A DNA stretch of 64,000 nt, from the NCBI GenBank assembly GCA_014529385.2, contig CM043942.1:57291340-57355339 (forward strand). Direction: 5' to 3'. The stretch is from Adiantum capillus-veneris. Taxonomy: Eukaryota > Streptophyta > Polypodiopsida > Polypodiales > Pteridaceae. The notes below the pieces were generated by a model. It ran no database searches and was not told the DNA's origin. It saw only the letters and a list, made by a program, of their open reading frames with translations. A program made the position numbers and the translations under genes. Positions 34,490 to 46,719 of this stretch are shown here, piece by piece (positions within the stretch are counted from its first letter, which is position 1; each line of letters begins with the position of its first letter).

Positions 34490-34589
34490 AAGTCATTAGT
34501 TAATCTCTCATCCTCTATGAGATCTGATGCACCAAAGATGTCTATCTCATTCTGTACTTCTGCATCTTTGTCGTCGAACTCTACTTCTT

Positions 34590-36582
34590 TGTTAAGCCTA
34601 GGAATTTTTGGATGTTTTACCTTAGTGGAAGTTGGAATGTTAACTTTTATCCTTTGGGGATTCCAAGGGGTGTTCTTGGAAAAGGGCGTTTCCCATGAGT
34701 CTTCTTGAAGTATGTAACTGTCGATCAGTGTCTTCTTGGAAATGTGAAAGCGGAAGTTATGGCGGATTTAGTCTGTTTGTCAGTTTCTATGTTCTGTTCC
34801 GGTTCCAGTTCCATTCTGATTTCTGTGTTTTGTCTATTCTGAATGTCTGTGCCTTAAACACTTGGTGATTACGGTGTAAGTGTGATGTAGCATGGATGGA
34901 TTCAAGTTTCTCTCGTAGGAGCGAATGCTGTGGCAGTGTAAGGTTTAGTTGAATGGATGGAGGATGTTCAGAATAGTGCGAGTTGGCATGGGCAGTTGGT
35001 TGCACTCTGGAGGAAGCGGAAGAGGATACATTCCCGTATTGGACAAGGTCAATTGCTAGGCAGTTTTGGCAATTTTATGGGCGAGATGGTCAGCGTTCAG
35101 AACTGCAGGGAATGTTGGATTATACTGGGATGCACCGAGTTTCTATAGGGGAAGATTTAGATGATACTGTGGAGGATTTGGATGGCGTAGAGGATTATCT
35201 AAGTGATAGATGGGAAGAAGAAGTAGCGAATGAAGAACATGATATATTTCCACGGCTGTTGGCGGTTGCAGTTATTCAGCATGCATCAGTGGCGAGAAGG
35301 AGATTAATTTTTGATCCGTTGGGAAGTACCAGTGCAGGAAATCTTGTACAACCTGCAGGTGGACCAGGGAGTAGTGACAGTTATGAGAATAAGGGGATTT
35401 TTTCTATGGAAGAGGTAGCTAACAGTTTGACTCAATTGAATGAGTTCCTACAGAATCAAGATGCAGTGGTTAGGGTGATGGAAGCTGAGAAAATGGAACA
35501 TAAATGTAGTGCTATTCCGGAATGGGAAATGCAGAAAGTTAGGATGCAGTTGTTTCAAGAGAGGTCGGATAAAGAAAGATTGCAGGAGGAGGTTAAAAGA
35601 ATTACAGCTAAGGCTATGGCGAGAAATGCTGAAGTTCTGAGTGTAGCTAAGGATTTTACTAAGTGGGCAGACGGACTGAAGACTGTAGTGGATGAGAAAT
35701 TTAAAGATCTGGGGATAAGGTGGCTGAGTTGACCACTGAGAATATTTTCCTGATTAATAAATTAACTCCATTGATGGATATGGAGAAGGCCGCATTGCAG
35801 AACCAGGGAATGATAGGTATCTTGGTTGCAGATTTGGATGCGGATATTCTAAAGCAGGAAGTGCTAGAGTATACACAAGAGATGTGGAATAAAGCTACTA
35901 GGCTTTGGAGGGAGCACATGGAGGTGTCGACGGACCAATTCAAGAATTGGTTTCAGCTAGCTGGAAAGGAGAGCATTAGGAGGGAGAATGAGGAATTGAA
36001 GGTGGAGAATGAGAAATTAGTGGTAGAGATGCAGAAGTTGAAGGACAAAAGTAAGGAGATTGAAGTGAATGCAGGGGGTCTGAGTAAGTGGACGACGGAG
36101 ATGAGCAGTGATGTTTTGGGACCAGATCAGATTGTAACAGGAGGAGTGGAATCGAAAGTGGAAAAGCACGTGGAAGGAGAGGTGGAAAAGCAGGTGGATT
36201 CGGATGTTGCATCAGAAAGGTAGATGCAGAAGGGATGCTGGGGAGCAGGTTGTTTGATCAAGGGATTGTGGGTCCAGGTCAGCCTATGGCTCTAGCCACC
36301 GGGTTGTGACAGGTGTTAAGCCTAGTAATTTTTGGATGTTTTACCTTAGTGGAAGTTGGAATGTTAACTTTTGTACTTTTGGGATTCCAAGGGGTGTTCT
36401 TGGAAAAGGGCGTTAGTCTTCTCAAAGTATGTAACTGTCGATCAGTGTCTTCTTGGAAATGTGAAAGCGGAAGTTATGGCGGATTTAGTCTGTTGTCAGT
36501 TTCTGTGTTCTGTTCCAGTTCCAGTTCCAGTTCCATTTTGATTTATGTGTTTTGTCTATTCTGAATGTTTGTGCCTTAAACA
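34590..36582 (+). mobile_element. LTR-F, small LTR retrotransposon with an orphan ORF
   Basis: Direct repeats of 271 bp (34590-34860) and 269 bp (36314-36582) start TGTTAAGCCTAG and end CCTTAAACA. TTCTT lies on both sides (34585-34589 and 36583-36587). The interior of about 1.45 kb has no RT, integrase or protease motif. After the left repeat comes CTTGGTGATTACGGTG, a possible primer-binding site for a tRNA I cannot name; no clear polypurine tract is seen. The size fits a non-autonomous LTR element mobilised by others. Confidence 0.88.
34983..36223 (+). pseudogene. LTR-F ORF, unknown coiled-coil protein, one frameshift
   Basis: Two open frames, 34983-35732 and about 35705-36223, follow each other and share a long coiled-coil character. 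KDLGIRWLS ends the first, while the other frame reads GDKVAELTTENIFLINKL at the same place; the shift lies in the GGGG at 35711-35714. The N-terminal part has TFPYWTRSIARQFWQFYGRD and LDYTGMHRV, then an acidic stretch (DLDDTVEDLDGVEDYL). The C-terminal part is rich in Lys/Glu heptads (RRENEELKVENEKLVVEMQK). It might be a diverged gag or a captured host gene. I do not recognise it. Confidence 0.6.
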
Positions 36583-37275
36583 TTCTTGGTCGCTCTCCGC
36601 ACCAGCTTCACTATTTGACACCTCATCTCTAGGTTCAGACAATTCTCAATGCTTACATCCACCTCAAAATCTAAACTTGAAGTTGGAGTCAGCCCTACGC
36701 TTTGTTCATGAATCACCTCTTTGAGCTTAGCATCCAATCCTTCACACACTTGCTTGCTACGTGGAGCAACTTGAACGATATAGATCCAGCAGGGTTTAGA
36801 CAGATCATTCTCATCATTTTCTTTCCATAGTGGATCGTGTATGAACACAACTTGTTCACAATGCTGCGGAAGTACGAATATATCCTGCACATCTGTCCAC
36901 ACCCACCTAGAGTTCACTTGAATCAATCCACTCTTGTCTTTGCGCACAATTGCATTAGGGCCGCTGGTAATAACTTTGAACCACTTGACATCAAAGATAA
37001 ACATATCAAACTTTCTAAAGCTAATCTTCAAGATGTCTTGGATGTAGCCAAAGTATTCAAGCTGGCCAATCTCTGTATTCTCATCCCTAGCATTACTTCT
37101 ACTTTCTTGGACAAAGCTTGCCCTAACACCATTGTCAAAAGTGACCCTTTGTTCATCGATCCGTTGCACTCTCAAGTGATTCCCATGCGACCACAAAGCT
37201 CCATATTTATGATACTGCATCCACAAAATTGAAAAAGACTAAAAGTTATTAAAGCAAACTAGTTTTCATGTACAC

Positions 37276-38519
37276 TGTTGAAAAGACGCCCTTTCAACAA
37301 CGTTTCCATAAAGATTCCTCAAAGATTCTATAAAGATTCCACATGAAGATGGTGATGAAGTAATGAAGATGAAGATGGATGCTGCAACATGAAGATACGA
37401 GTTCATGGACGTCATCGAATATCCCGTTATTATTATTTTGAGCCATTACAACCACTTTTGTAATGTTTACGGGAACCTCATATTTTAAGTCGGCACTTGT
37501 ATTTTGGCCACATATGCTTGTATAATGAGTAAAGCCAACTCAGTTTCTTGTAATTAAGCTCTGTAGAAGCCTAGTGACAATTCAGGTCATTTGGCCGGAC
37601 ATTAGGTTTGAAGGCTTGGTATATAAGTTAAAACCTAAGGCTTTGTAAAAAACACATTACGTTATCTCAATTAATATACAGTCGTGGGTTCTGCAGCACA
37701 CAGTAGTGAGCTTCACGCACACACACCATCGCGCACACTAATCACATTGCAGATATGAGAGTAGGAGCGTGTTAGCATCGAGGAGCTCTCCGTGTCGACG
37801 CAAGCAATGCAAGCCGAGGACCACATTGTGAGCCCGCCTGCCACGAGCTATATTTGGTCGTAAGTACCTCAAACGACATCCGTTCTGAATGATCGAGTAG
37901 TCATTAGAATCAGGGAGAGAAGCTCTTCGTGTTGATGTCTTTGTAGATCAGTTTTGGACACTTTGAAAATTGCTCTTTTGAGTCTATCGCGACAGTGATT
38001 AGAGATCTTACAGTTATGGTTTTCAGGGTTAGGTGTTTGGCCATATAGGATATGTCCTTGTGAGTCTTGCCCTCCGATTTCAAGTCATTCTGATATGATT
38101 TGAGACTGTTTCAAGCTTGTAGTGTTTCGTAGGATGCGTTGTCTGTTGAGTCTATCGCTCTTTTGAGTCTATCGCGACAGTGATTAGAGATCTTACAGTT
38201 ATGGTTTTCAGGTTTAGGTGTTTGGCCATATAGGATATGTCCTTGTGAGTCTTTCCCTCCGATTTCAAGTCATTCTGATATGATTTGAGACTGTTTCAAG
38301 CTTGTAGTGTTTCGTAGGATGCGTTGTCTGTTTCTTTGCTTTATGGTAGTGTTTGTGGTAGGATTAGTGACTGTAGAGTGTTGTTCGTGTCTAGCTCAGG
38401 GTTGACAACCCAAAGATTTCCTCCATGCCCTAGTCGGGTTAGCTACGTCCTCGGATTGACAGTTTGTTGGTCTGTGTTCTCGTTGTGCTCCATCGTCCGT
38501 CGCGACGTACCCGCTAACA
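37276..38519 (+). repeat. Gypsy-D 5' LTR with internal 185-bp duplication
   Basis: A 1,244-bp LTR. A 185-bp segment starting AGTCTATCGCGACAGTG is present twice in tandem at 37981 and 38166, but once in the right LTR (about 59946). The part from 37764 on is shared with 59730-60298. Confidence 0.8.
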
Positions 38520-38550
38520 TTGGCGCTGTTTTTCCGGGGACAAAGCGCCT
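38520..38550 (+). promoter_or_regulatory. Gypsy-D primer-binding site
   Basis: TTGGCGCTGTTTTTCCGGGG immediately follows the LTR end. It resembles the TTGGCGCCGTTGCCGGGG start common in plant Athila/Tat elements, with a few changes. Confidence 0.65.
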
Positions 38551-41192
38551 AAACTAGCGTAGACCGCATCACTCGTGTTTGATAGTATAGCGTTTCTCTA
38601 GACTTTTCTAGAGTGATGTCACCATTTGCCTCTTAGTGGGAAGTCAAAGAGCGGATCTCTTGACTGAGGGATAGCTAGGGAGCCTGCGACTCGCCGAGGT
38701 GGTCCACCATGAGGTTGAGGTATGGTTATTTATTTTGTTGTGTGTTTAGATTAGGTTTTATGGTTTGTGTGTTTGGTTGTGACTTATGGTTGTGAAGAAC
38801 TTGAAAGAAAAACGCAAAAGGTAAGCCGGAGGTTGTTTGCTTGCCAGAAAGCAAAAACAATCATTCAACCATCCAAAGTAGGACTTTAGGTAGTGTAGGA
38901 CATCTAATGTTGATCTAGAGCAATTTTGACATGAAAATGTGCTTGAAAACATAAAGGCGGAATTGTGCTGATTATGGTAAAAGTGCTCTAAAATGGTCGT
39001 TTGAAACCGATTTGAGTGCTTGTTTTTGCATTGGAGACCTTAAGGTAAGGGAAAACACAGATTTGGTCCCATCCCCCAAAAAAAAAGCCCTAAAAACCCA
39101 AAAAACAAACATCTGAAACCAAATTTGCAATTTTCAAAAAGTTTGACCTCAAGACCTTGTTGTTTGCATATGCTCTAGAGCTTGTATGTGAAATTTCAAA
39201 GCATTTGCTTCAATGCTTGTGCATCTAAGTGGGAATTTTCTTTTTCTGAGTGTAAGGAAGTGAATTGTGAAATGCTTGAATCCAAAGGAAAAGAAGTCCA
39301 AATTGAATGAAACTTTGGGAATGGGCTTCTAAGAGCATTGGGAACCAAACTGTCCAAAAATAGAGAAAAAAAATCACTTCCCAGTGGCTCTCTGCCCAGT
39401 CTATCGCGATAGACTGGTGAATTGGAGATAGACTCACAATCAGGAAAAACCCCTCATGCCACAGGTAAAACACATCAATACAAGGCTGCTCCCAAAAATT
39501 TAGTGTACTTGGACACCTGCTTGACCACTAAACCTCAAGTCTGGTGTTTAGAGTCAGACTTCAGAGACAAATTGGGTAAAGGGACTTGACCAAATTTCCA
39601 AACCTTGTGAAACTTGGTACACATGATCTACAGAGGGTAGGGAACACATCTGTGAAGAGAAAATTTGAAAAAAGTGTCATTTTGGCATACTTGGTGAGTC
39701 TATCGCGATAGACTAAGAACCCATGATAGAAACTGAATTTTTCAAAAACCTCTATGGCATAGCTTGGAAAGGTGCTATCAAGGACACATAAAAATTTTGA
39801 AGTCATTTGGACATCAGAAAGTGGGTCTAAGACCATTGAGAGGATTCAGCTTGTAGAAAACACCAGATCTGGTCTAACTGACAAAGTAAAAGTCCAAACC
39901 ACTTGAAATTGGTAGGAGGACTAAGGAGAGGTGTTGGAACATAGTGGTATAGTCAAAGTTCAAGTTTGACCTATAAAAGGGGTACTTGCTCAGTCTATCG
40001 TGCTTGACTCAAAGCAGGGCCAAAGAAATTGAGATTTTCAAAACCCTCTGGAGCATAGCTTGTTTAGCCTCTTAGGAGGTTACACAAAAATTTGGTGGAT
40101 TTTGGACATTAGGAAGTCATCCTAAGTCTATTTTCTAGTGATCAGATAGACTCAGAATTCTAGAGTTGGAGTTAGAGACCTAAGAAAAAGTCCAAAACAA
40201 GTGAAAATTGATGAGCAAGGTGTACAAAGCATAGGGAACACAGTGGTGAAGAGAAAATCTAGAAAATTTTCAAAACTGAAGAATCTGCTGAGTCTATCAC
40301 GATAGACCGGGGCTTTTTCACAAAAATTGAATTTTTTGAAAACTGACCTTAGAGCCTTGTTCTACATGTTGTTGTGAGCCTATGGTTAAATTTTGAGTAA
40401 ATTTGGAGTATTGTAAGTGCATCTAAGAGGATTACTTCATAAGATCAGAAAAGAAACTGTTGTTTGATGCAAGTTACAAAGGAAAAGTATTCCAAATTGT
40501 TGAAACTTGGTGAGTAGTATCTCAAGAGAAGGGGGAACTCAAATCTGTAAAAACAGTTGAAAAACTGTATCCCAGTAACACTCTGGTGAGTCTATCGTGA
40601 TAGACTTAGAAACTCACCGTAGAAAAATCAAAATTCAAATCTGACTTCATATTTGGGTTCAGAAGGTCCATTATACCCTGTACACAAAGTTTGAGTGCAT
40701 TTGGACATCTGCAAGGGGTACTTGGTGACCCTATCGCGATAGACAAGTGAGGAAAAAATTTTGAGAAATTTTTTTGAAACCAAGTATACCACTGGGTTTA
40801 TCATTGCCTAAGGAGTGCACAGCCCACTTTTGGGCTCAAATTGACCACTTGCAAAAACATCAGATAGAGCAACTTTCCAAATTACATCTCATTGTTTTGG
40901 TCATAACTTTCACATACGGACTCCCATTCCAAAACTTTTTTTATCAAAACGTAGCTTGAGAGTAGCACTACAGATCTTAGAGTAAATTGACCAAAACAGT
41001 TTTGAAAAAAACGCTGTTTAAGGCCTCAAAATGCATCCGGAAGTCAGGGATGTCTAAAACCGACAATTTGAGAGAATTGTGAGAAAATGCTCACGGTTTT
41101 GGACATAGTTTTGGATTTTCCCTGACCAAAACACTTGAACACACTGAGAGAGGTATTACTACAGCAAGCTAGAGCTATTAAGCCTAGAAGTC
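38551..41192 (+). repeat. Gypsy-D leader with diverged repeats carrying a palindrome
   Basis: About 2.6 kb of A-rich, stop-rich sequence without a gene. The palindrome GTCTATCGCGATAGAC occurs at 39399 and 39698 exactly (22-bp and 18-bp palindromes with flanks), and with one to a few changes at 39993, 40292, 40590 and 40729. Most are about 295-300 bp apart. Between them similar text recurs, such as AAATTTTGA..CATTTGGACATC and CC(T)TTGGAGCATAGCTTG. Half sites of the same motif lie in both LTRs. The repeats are strongly diverged. Confidence 0.75.
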
Positions 41193-43222
41193 ATGTCTAC
41201 ATCAGACTTAGACTCAGCTTATACAAGCACAAGGATTGCAGGGATAGATGAGCACCCCCGCCCAGAATAGATCTTCCAAACCTACAGTACATAAAGACCA
41301 ATTTTGTGGAGAGAGTTTGGACGTATAACCATGAAAGTGAAGGACTATATAGGTATATTAATGGAAATCAATTCAAACTTTACAATTGCTTAGAGCCTTA
41401 CCCAGATGAGCTGACAGAGTACAAGCTCTTATATGTCTATACATACGAGGTTGACCGACAATGGACATCTTTATTTGTTGACAAGTATGGACGAGAATAT
41501 AGAGCTGTAGAAAGCACAAATCCGCGAACCAAATTAGAGATGAGTGGATATTTGGTCAATGAAGGACCTCAGATACATCCACCAAACATAACCTCTAAGA
41601 GAATTCCAAAGAGGGGACCACCACCTAGATTTCCTCCTAGAGCGATAACGAGAGATGAAACGATACCAGAGAGGAGTATGGTTCCATACTTTGCACCCCA
41701 AAGTATAAGACCACCTCAGCTAAGAAAATGGGTAAATATAAAGTACAATGGCATAGGAGACCCATACGCCCATGTCTCGGCTTTCAAGAAAGTCCTACGA
41801 GCAGAACGAGTAGAGGACTTCCACACGCAGTATGTGGGTTTTGGACTTACATTGGAGGACAATGCACAAGCATGGTTTGAACTATTGAACCGGAGAGAGT
41901 TCACAACCATTGAGCAAATGTTGGATGAATTTGTTCAAGAATTCACCAAGAGGGGCATAAAACATAACACCCTTCCTAAGATTCAGGAATTTAAACAAGG
42001 CGAAACAGAAACATTGCGACAAGCAATACTGCGTTTCAAGCAATATGTTGCTAGATGTCCTACCCAAGAGTTACCCATGCGAGAACGTCAGATCCTATGC
42101 TTCATCAAAGGACTTAGGAATGAGAATCTCCAAAAGGACCTATACATGAAAAGATACCAAACTTGGAAGAGGTGACCAAAGCGGCAGTTGACCTAGTTGA
42201 CAATTGCAAATTCTATGAAGATGGTCAGAAGAAGATGAATGATGCGAGTGAGAAAAAGAAAACCGCTGATCTTGAGGATCAAAGAGGGAATCTAGGACAA
42301 AACCAAGTAAATGTTGAGGAGCAAATCATAGAGAATGTGATGCAACGCATCAACCACTCTGACAGAGTACCAGCCTATAGAATTCCTCAACAACGAAGGT
42401 GTATGACATGTGGAGGGGACCATCCGACGCAACATTGTCCTGACTATAAACCTAAGACTCCACCAGGGTTTGAGCATGTTATGTCTCAACCGCCTAGATA
42501 TCATCCTATAGTGGAACAAGTGTTCTTAAGTGAAAGACCCATAGCTGCTAGAAATGCATGTGTGAGTCATGAGCTTCAAATAGAAAGATATGTGGTAGAT
42601 CAAGGGCCACTTCAAGGTCAATATCAAGTATTGCCACAACAACCAATACGTCCATGTGACAGATGTGGTAGTAGTGATCACTTGATTAAGGATTGTCCAC
42701 ACCATGATATCATGATAAATGTATATTGTAATGAGTGTGCAGTCACACATATGATTTTGGATTGTCCTAAGAATCCAAGAAAGAAAGGTAAAATGCAACC
42801 ACATGTTACCTTTCCTTCTACCAGCAAATCAAAGAAAGAACGAGCCACAACAAAAGGAGAGACGACAACAACAACAGAGCAAGAAACAATTGCAAAAGAA
42901 CAGGTGCTTAAACAACAAGAAGATGAAACTAAGCAAGTTGCTCCAGTAAACGTTTCACAAGAGCACAAGCAAAAGTGCAAGAGCAGAAGCCTACAAATGG
43001 AGAGACTAGTAAGAGTTCCAAAAGCCGTAGAAACTCTAGACGAGCAAGAAGGACTATAATGAAAGAGAGACTAGAAAGGGAGAAAGGAGAAGAAAAGGCT
43101 GTTACAGCTGAGTTGGAAACAGAGTTGGAACAACTCAAGAGCAACAGAAACAGCAAAGGAAAACTGAAACCCTTAAACCAGCTGAAGCACCCAAGAATGC
43201 TAGTTCAGGAGGATCTGTCCTA
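41193..43222 (+). pseudogene. Gypsy-D gag with three zinc knuckles
   Basis: Likely start MSTSDLDSAYTSTRIAG at 41193, with a frame change in the CCCCCGCCC run near 41260. The gag domain (about 41740-42170) reads YNGIGDPYAHVSAFKKVLRA, DNAQAWFELLNRREFTTIEQ and LDEFVQEFTKRG. After a frame change near 42160 (PNLEEVTKAAVDLVDNCKFY) come three knuckles: CMTCGGDHPTQHC, CDRCGSSDHLIKDC and CNECAVTHMILDC. The first and third have CX2CX3HX4C instead of the retroviral CX2CX4HX4C. A Lys/Glu/Gln-rich linker follows, with another frame change near 43000. Confidence 0.8.
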
Positions 43223-44599
43223 GTGGACAAAGTGAATGAGCCTTTAGACATGATGTTACAGGCTTATGAGGCTAGATTGGCAAATAGACAGACCTTAGAA
43301 CAAAGATGGATGACCCATCCTTATCCCGAACTAGAGAATCAGAGGCTAGAAATGTGTAAGCAGCTCATTAAAACCTCTCAAGCATTGCTAGAACCACCTC
43401 CACCAGAATTGAAGGATAGGATAGTCACCCCAGTGCACAAAGACGAGAGCATTAAAGTAGACGAATTGCCTAGACAAGAGGTGGATCATAGGGAAGAACC
43501 ACTGCCAAGGTCGCAAGACTGGAGGGTAGTCCAAAATACAACAAATGAATCAATGAGGGATTTCCCACCTTATGTTCCTATATTTGAGGAGCAGTGGCCA
43601 GAGGAGTTATGGAAGGCTGTCCGAGATGCCCAAAAAAGAGAAGAGGATGCTGGACCAGCACCATTTCCTGAAATCACATTAGATAGACCACAAATGAGTG
43701 TTAATGTGAGGTCATATTATGGTGATGTAGGATCGATAGCCTCCGAAGATAGTAGACTTGCATCGTTAAGAACTTTGCCACAGTACATGGGAGATTTTGA
43801 GGCAAAGTTTGAGATTGTGAGAGTTCCATCACAGAGGCTAGGGGGGACAAAAGAATTGGACACAAAAATTTTGACTGACTTGCTATCCACGCCAGTGAAG
43901 TGCACAATTACGTTGGCAGAACTTTTGAAAATCAGACCAAGTATATGGACGGATATAGGAAAATGCTTGGAAAAAATTGGGATCAAAAGCCCATTAAGGT
44001 TCCTGGAAAAAGAGCTAGATGAGATTGAGAAGCCTAGATCAAATGTAAGACCGGTACCTCTGAACAAAGTAGGAGAGTACTGTGAAGGAGAAGATGGTAA
44101 TGCCACTTTGCCTATCGAGTACAATGGGATTGAAACGAAAGCTATACTTGACAGCGGAGCAGGAATTGCCATAGCAACAAAACGAATATGGGAGAAATGG
44201 GGTAGGCCCGCCTTTAGAACAACCAGAATAAAATTACAGTTAGCTGATGGGCATGTGGAAAGACCCATGGGATTGCTAGAAGCGATAGTGGTGTCTTCTT
44301 GTGGTATAGAGTATGCGCATACTTTTGCCATAGTTGACTTTGGCAAGAAAAATAACTATGAAATCATCCTTGGAAGACCATTCATGAGGCAACTCAAGAT
44401 GGTACAAGATTGGGGTTATGATTATCTATACTTGAGACAAGCTGAAACCACAACACGTGTAAATATGAGAAATCATAGTTACCAAGATGTAACTAGAACG
44501 CCCGTGGAAGATTTGATTCTGCAACACAAAGTGGATCAACAGACCATCCGTGGATGGGCAAAAAGAAAGAAATCTGGATGTGCGGAGCATCGAATGTAG
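43223..44599 (+). pseudogene. Gypsy-D retropepsin-like protease region
   Basis: An open frame of about 450 codons. After a charged linker with LPQYMGDFEAKFEIVRVP, it shows a typical retroviral-type aspartic protease. The catalytic site AILDSGAGIA (DSGA at 44150-44161), the flap-like part LADGHVERPMGLLEAIVV and the C-terminal site IILGRPFMRQLK lie near 44140-44400. This is where plant Gypsy proteins go on to RT, but here a further linker follows instead. The frame changes again near 44560. Confidence 0.8.
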
Positions 44600-46719
44600 T
44601 GACTTTGGGAGAAATGAGAATTCCTTAGAGAGGGTCTTAGAAGATGATGCTTACATAAGAGAACCTTTTCCGGAAGAGGCATTAGAACCACTAGAGTGGA
44701 CTCAGATATTGGCTACTTTGGATGTCTGTGTTAATGAGACCACACCAACAAAATTTTGCGATGAGAATGGGTATGACATATTCCCCTACTACATGCTAAG
44801 GGTTATGTGTGAGACAGATGAAGAATCTGAGTATGAGTTCGAAACAGGGTTATTAGCTATGGGGATAGCACAAAACCAGATACCTAGCCCGAATACTGGT
44901 CATATAGAAATAGGTGCTCTTTGCGATCAGTGTGCGATAACACACTTGATTACAAACTGTCCAACTCGAATGCATAGTACAAAGGAGGATCCGCAAGTCA
45001 ACGAAGCAAAGTTGCAGGAGGAAGGGCTAAGATCCAAAGAAGATGCTTCACGTCCAACGCCTACAAACGAGCAATATGAAGACTTGGAATCAATCAAAGA
45101 AGAGGTGTAGCAAGTGACAAGAAGTTCAGACACTATTGGTGACATTCAACAACTGAAGTCGAGGAAGAAGAGCCTATGACTCTACAGGAACCAAATGCTA
45201 ATTTTGTCTCTCCAAAAGACATATCAAAGGAAATGATGGTCAAGCAGGAGCTAGAACACACATATGAACTCAAAAGTGTGAACAATGAAGAAGAAGACGA
45301 CAAGGAGTCCACACCAAATATTGCTCAAGTCACTCAAGAGAACATAGGCAATCTAGTACCAAAGAAGATCAACTTTTTGCTAAGTGCACAAGACGGAGTC
45401 AAGATGAATTTTATGGAAGAAATTGATACAAATTCCACGACTAATGTCATGTCATATGGCATGTGGTTACTTCTAGGTAAGACAAAGCTTTATGATATTC
45501 AGATAAAGGTAAATCTCTCACCTGAAGTAGATGTTATAAGTATGGGGATTGCAGAAGCTACTCTCCAACTACTCTCACAGAATGTCAAAGAAAAATTCTT
45601 GGTGGTAGATTCTCGACAAATGGGAACACATTTGATTTTGTCCAAGCCATGGGCACAAGTCTGTGAAGACGAGCCTGAATCTTCAACAATGGTCATCACG
45701 ACAAGCTCAACAGAGGTCAAGCCTACAACAATTCAAAGATTCTTGGGTATTGAAAAAGGCAAAGCTAAAGTAAGCCCACAGTCTCTAGCCCAGCGAATGC
45801 AAATGCAAGACAAAGCCTCTACATCAAAAGCCAAACCATCAACAAAACAATGGAAACCCAAGCAAAAAGTCTATCAACCGAAGTTTCCATCGCCCAAAAG
45901 TCTCCAAAGGAAGTCAAAACAGGTAAACCAAGTGCTAGTATCCAAGGCACATATTAAATTTAATGATCCAATTTGGATACAATCACAGGAACAACCTCAA
46001 CAAGCAAAGGTAATAGGATGGATCACATCAAAGCGAGTCAATTATTGCAGAAGGCTACAGGAAAGGAAATTCATATGTTTGGGTCAACAAGCCCAAGATA
46101 ACAGCTTGGCGATTTCCATCCCATGACAACCACTCAGTCAAGAATCAACAAAGCCGTCAACGTCAATCACATAACTCAACCAAGAGAAAGGACAGGTACA
46201 AAAAGAAAAAGAGAAGGTCTTCCACTGGACAAACCATTCGACAAGTCTGGGTAATGAAATCAGAATTCTACTAGACTACCCAACAAAGTCAAGTGAAGAT
46301 CACCTCCAAGCAAGTCCAAAGATTCATTCCAGTCGTGTTACTCGAAGCACAAGGATTCTATGAGGGTAACTTTCAAATCTGGTTACCCTAAGGTAGTAGC
46401 TTATCAAGGAATCACCCAAGAACAACAAGAAACATCAAGAAATCAAGAGCAGCTACCCGCTACACCCAAGAGTACTACAACCTATAGATGGATCCCTCGT
46501 CAATTACTACAAGAGCAAGGCTTTTACAAAAGTAACAGCCATATTTGGAAGTTAAAGACAAGGTACCATCAAGTCAAAGAAGAAACAAGGCAAGTGGCAA
46601 AAGAGATCATACCAGGCCCAAGAACAATGTGGGTTCCAAAATCTGTGATTGAGGCTCAACACAAGATAGATACACAACTCCTTTACAACCTCTTAACAAC
46701 AAAAAGAAAGCAACGGTAA
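44550..46719 (+). pseudogene. Gypsy-D second module: zinc knuckle plus degenerate retropepsin
   Basis: An open piece at 44550-45110 holds CDQCAITHLITNC (44922-44961), a fourth knuckle of CX2CX3HX4C type that closely resembles the third one upstream. A second piece, 45176-46126, has EEIDTNSTTNVMSYGMWLLL and MGTHLILSKPWAQV, which line up with the DSGA and LGRPFM regions of the first protease. DSGA is replaced by DTNS, so catalysis is unlikely. A basic tail (KAKPSTKQWKPKQKVYQPKF) and a third piece at 46360-46719 follow. No RT, RNase H or integrase motif is seen in any frame. The region looks like a copy of the knuckle-protease module. Confidence 0.6.

Larger units (their letters stand above)
34490..37270 (-). 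pseudogene. CACTA-C TNP2 transposase, C-terminal part
   Basis: The exon at about 37218-36583 encodes a DUF4216-like domain: YHKYGALWSHGNHLRVQRID, then IGQLEYFGYIQDILKI and FDMFIFDVKWFKV, then FVLPQHCEQV and WIYIVQVAPRSKQVCEG. It is preceded by an acceptor GGATGCAG. LTR-F interrupts it at 36582. The acidic tail (EFDDKDAEVQNEIDIFGASD, then LIEDER) lies beyond at 34490-34589, probably with a frame change. Gypsy-D sits in the intron upstream of this exon, and the preceding exon is at 60310-60790. Confidence 0.75.

Noticed and set aside
37770-38519. Shorter LTR for Gypsy-D (TGTTAGC ... GCTAACA, 750 bp)
   Set aside because: Both copies share GGAGCG just before TGTTAGC, so homology goes further left. 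The TACAC duplication fits only the LTR starting at 37276.
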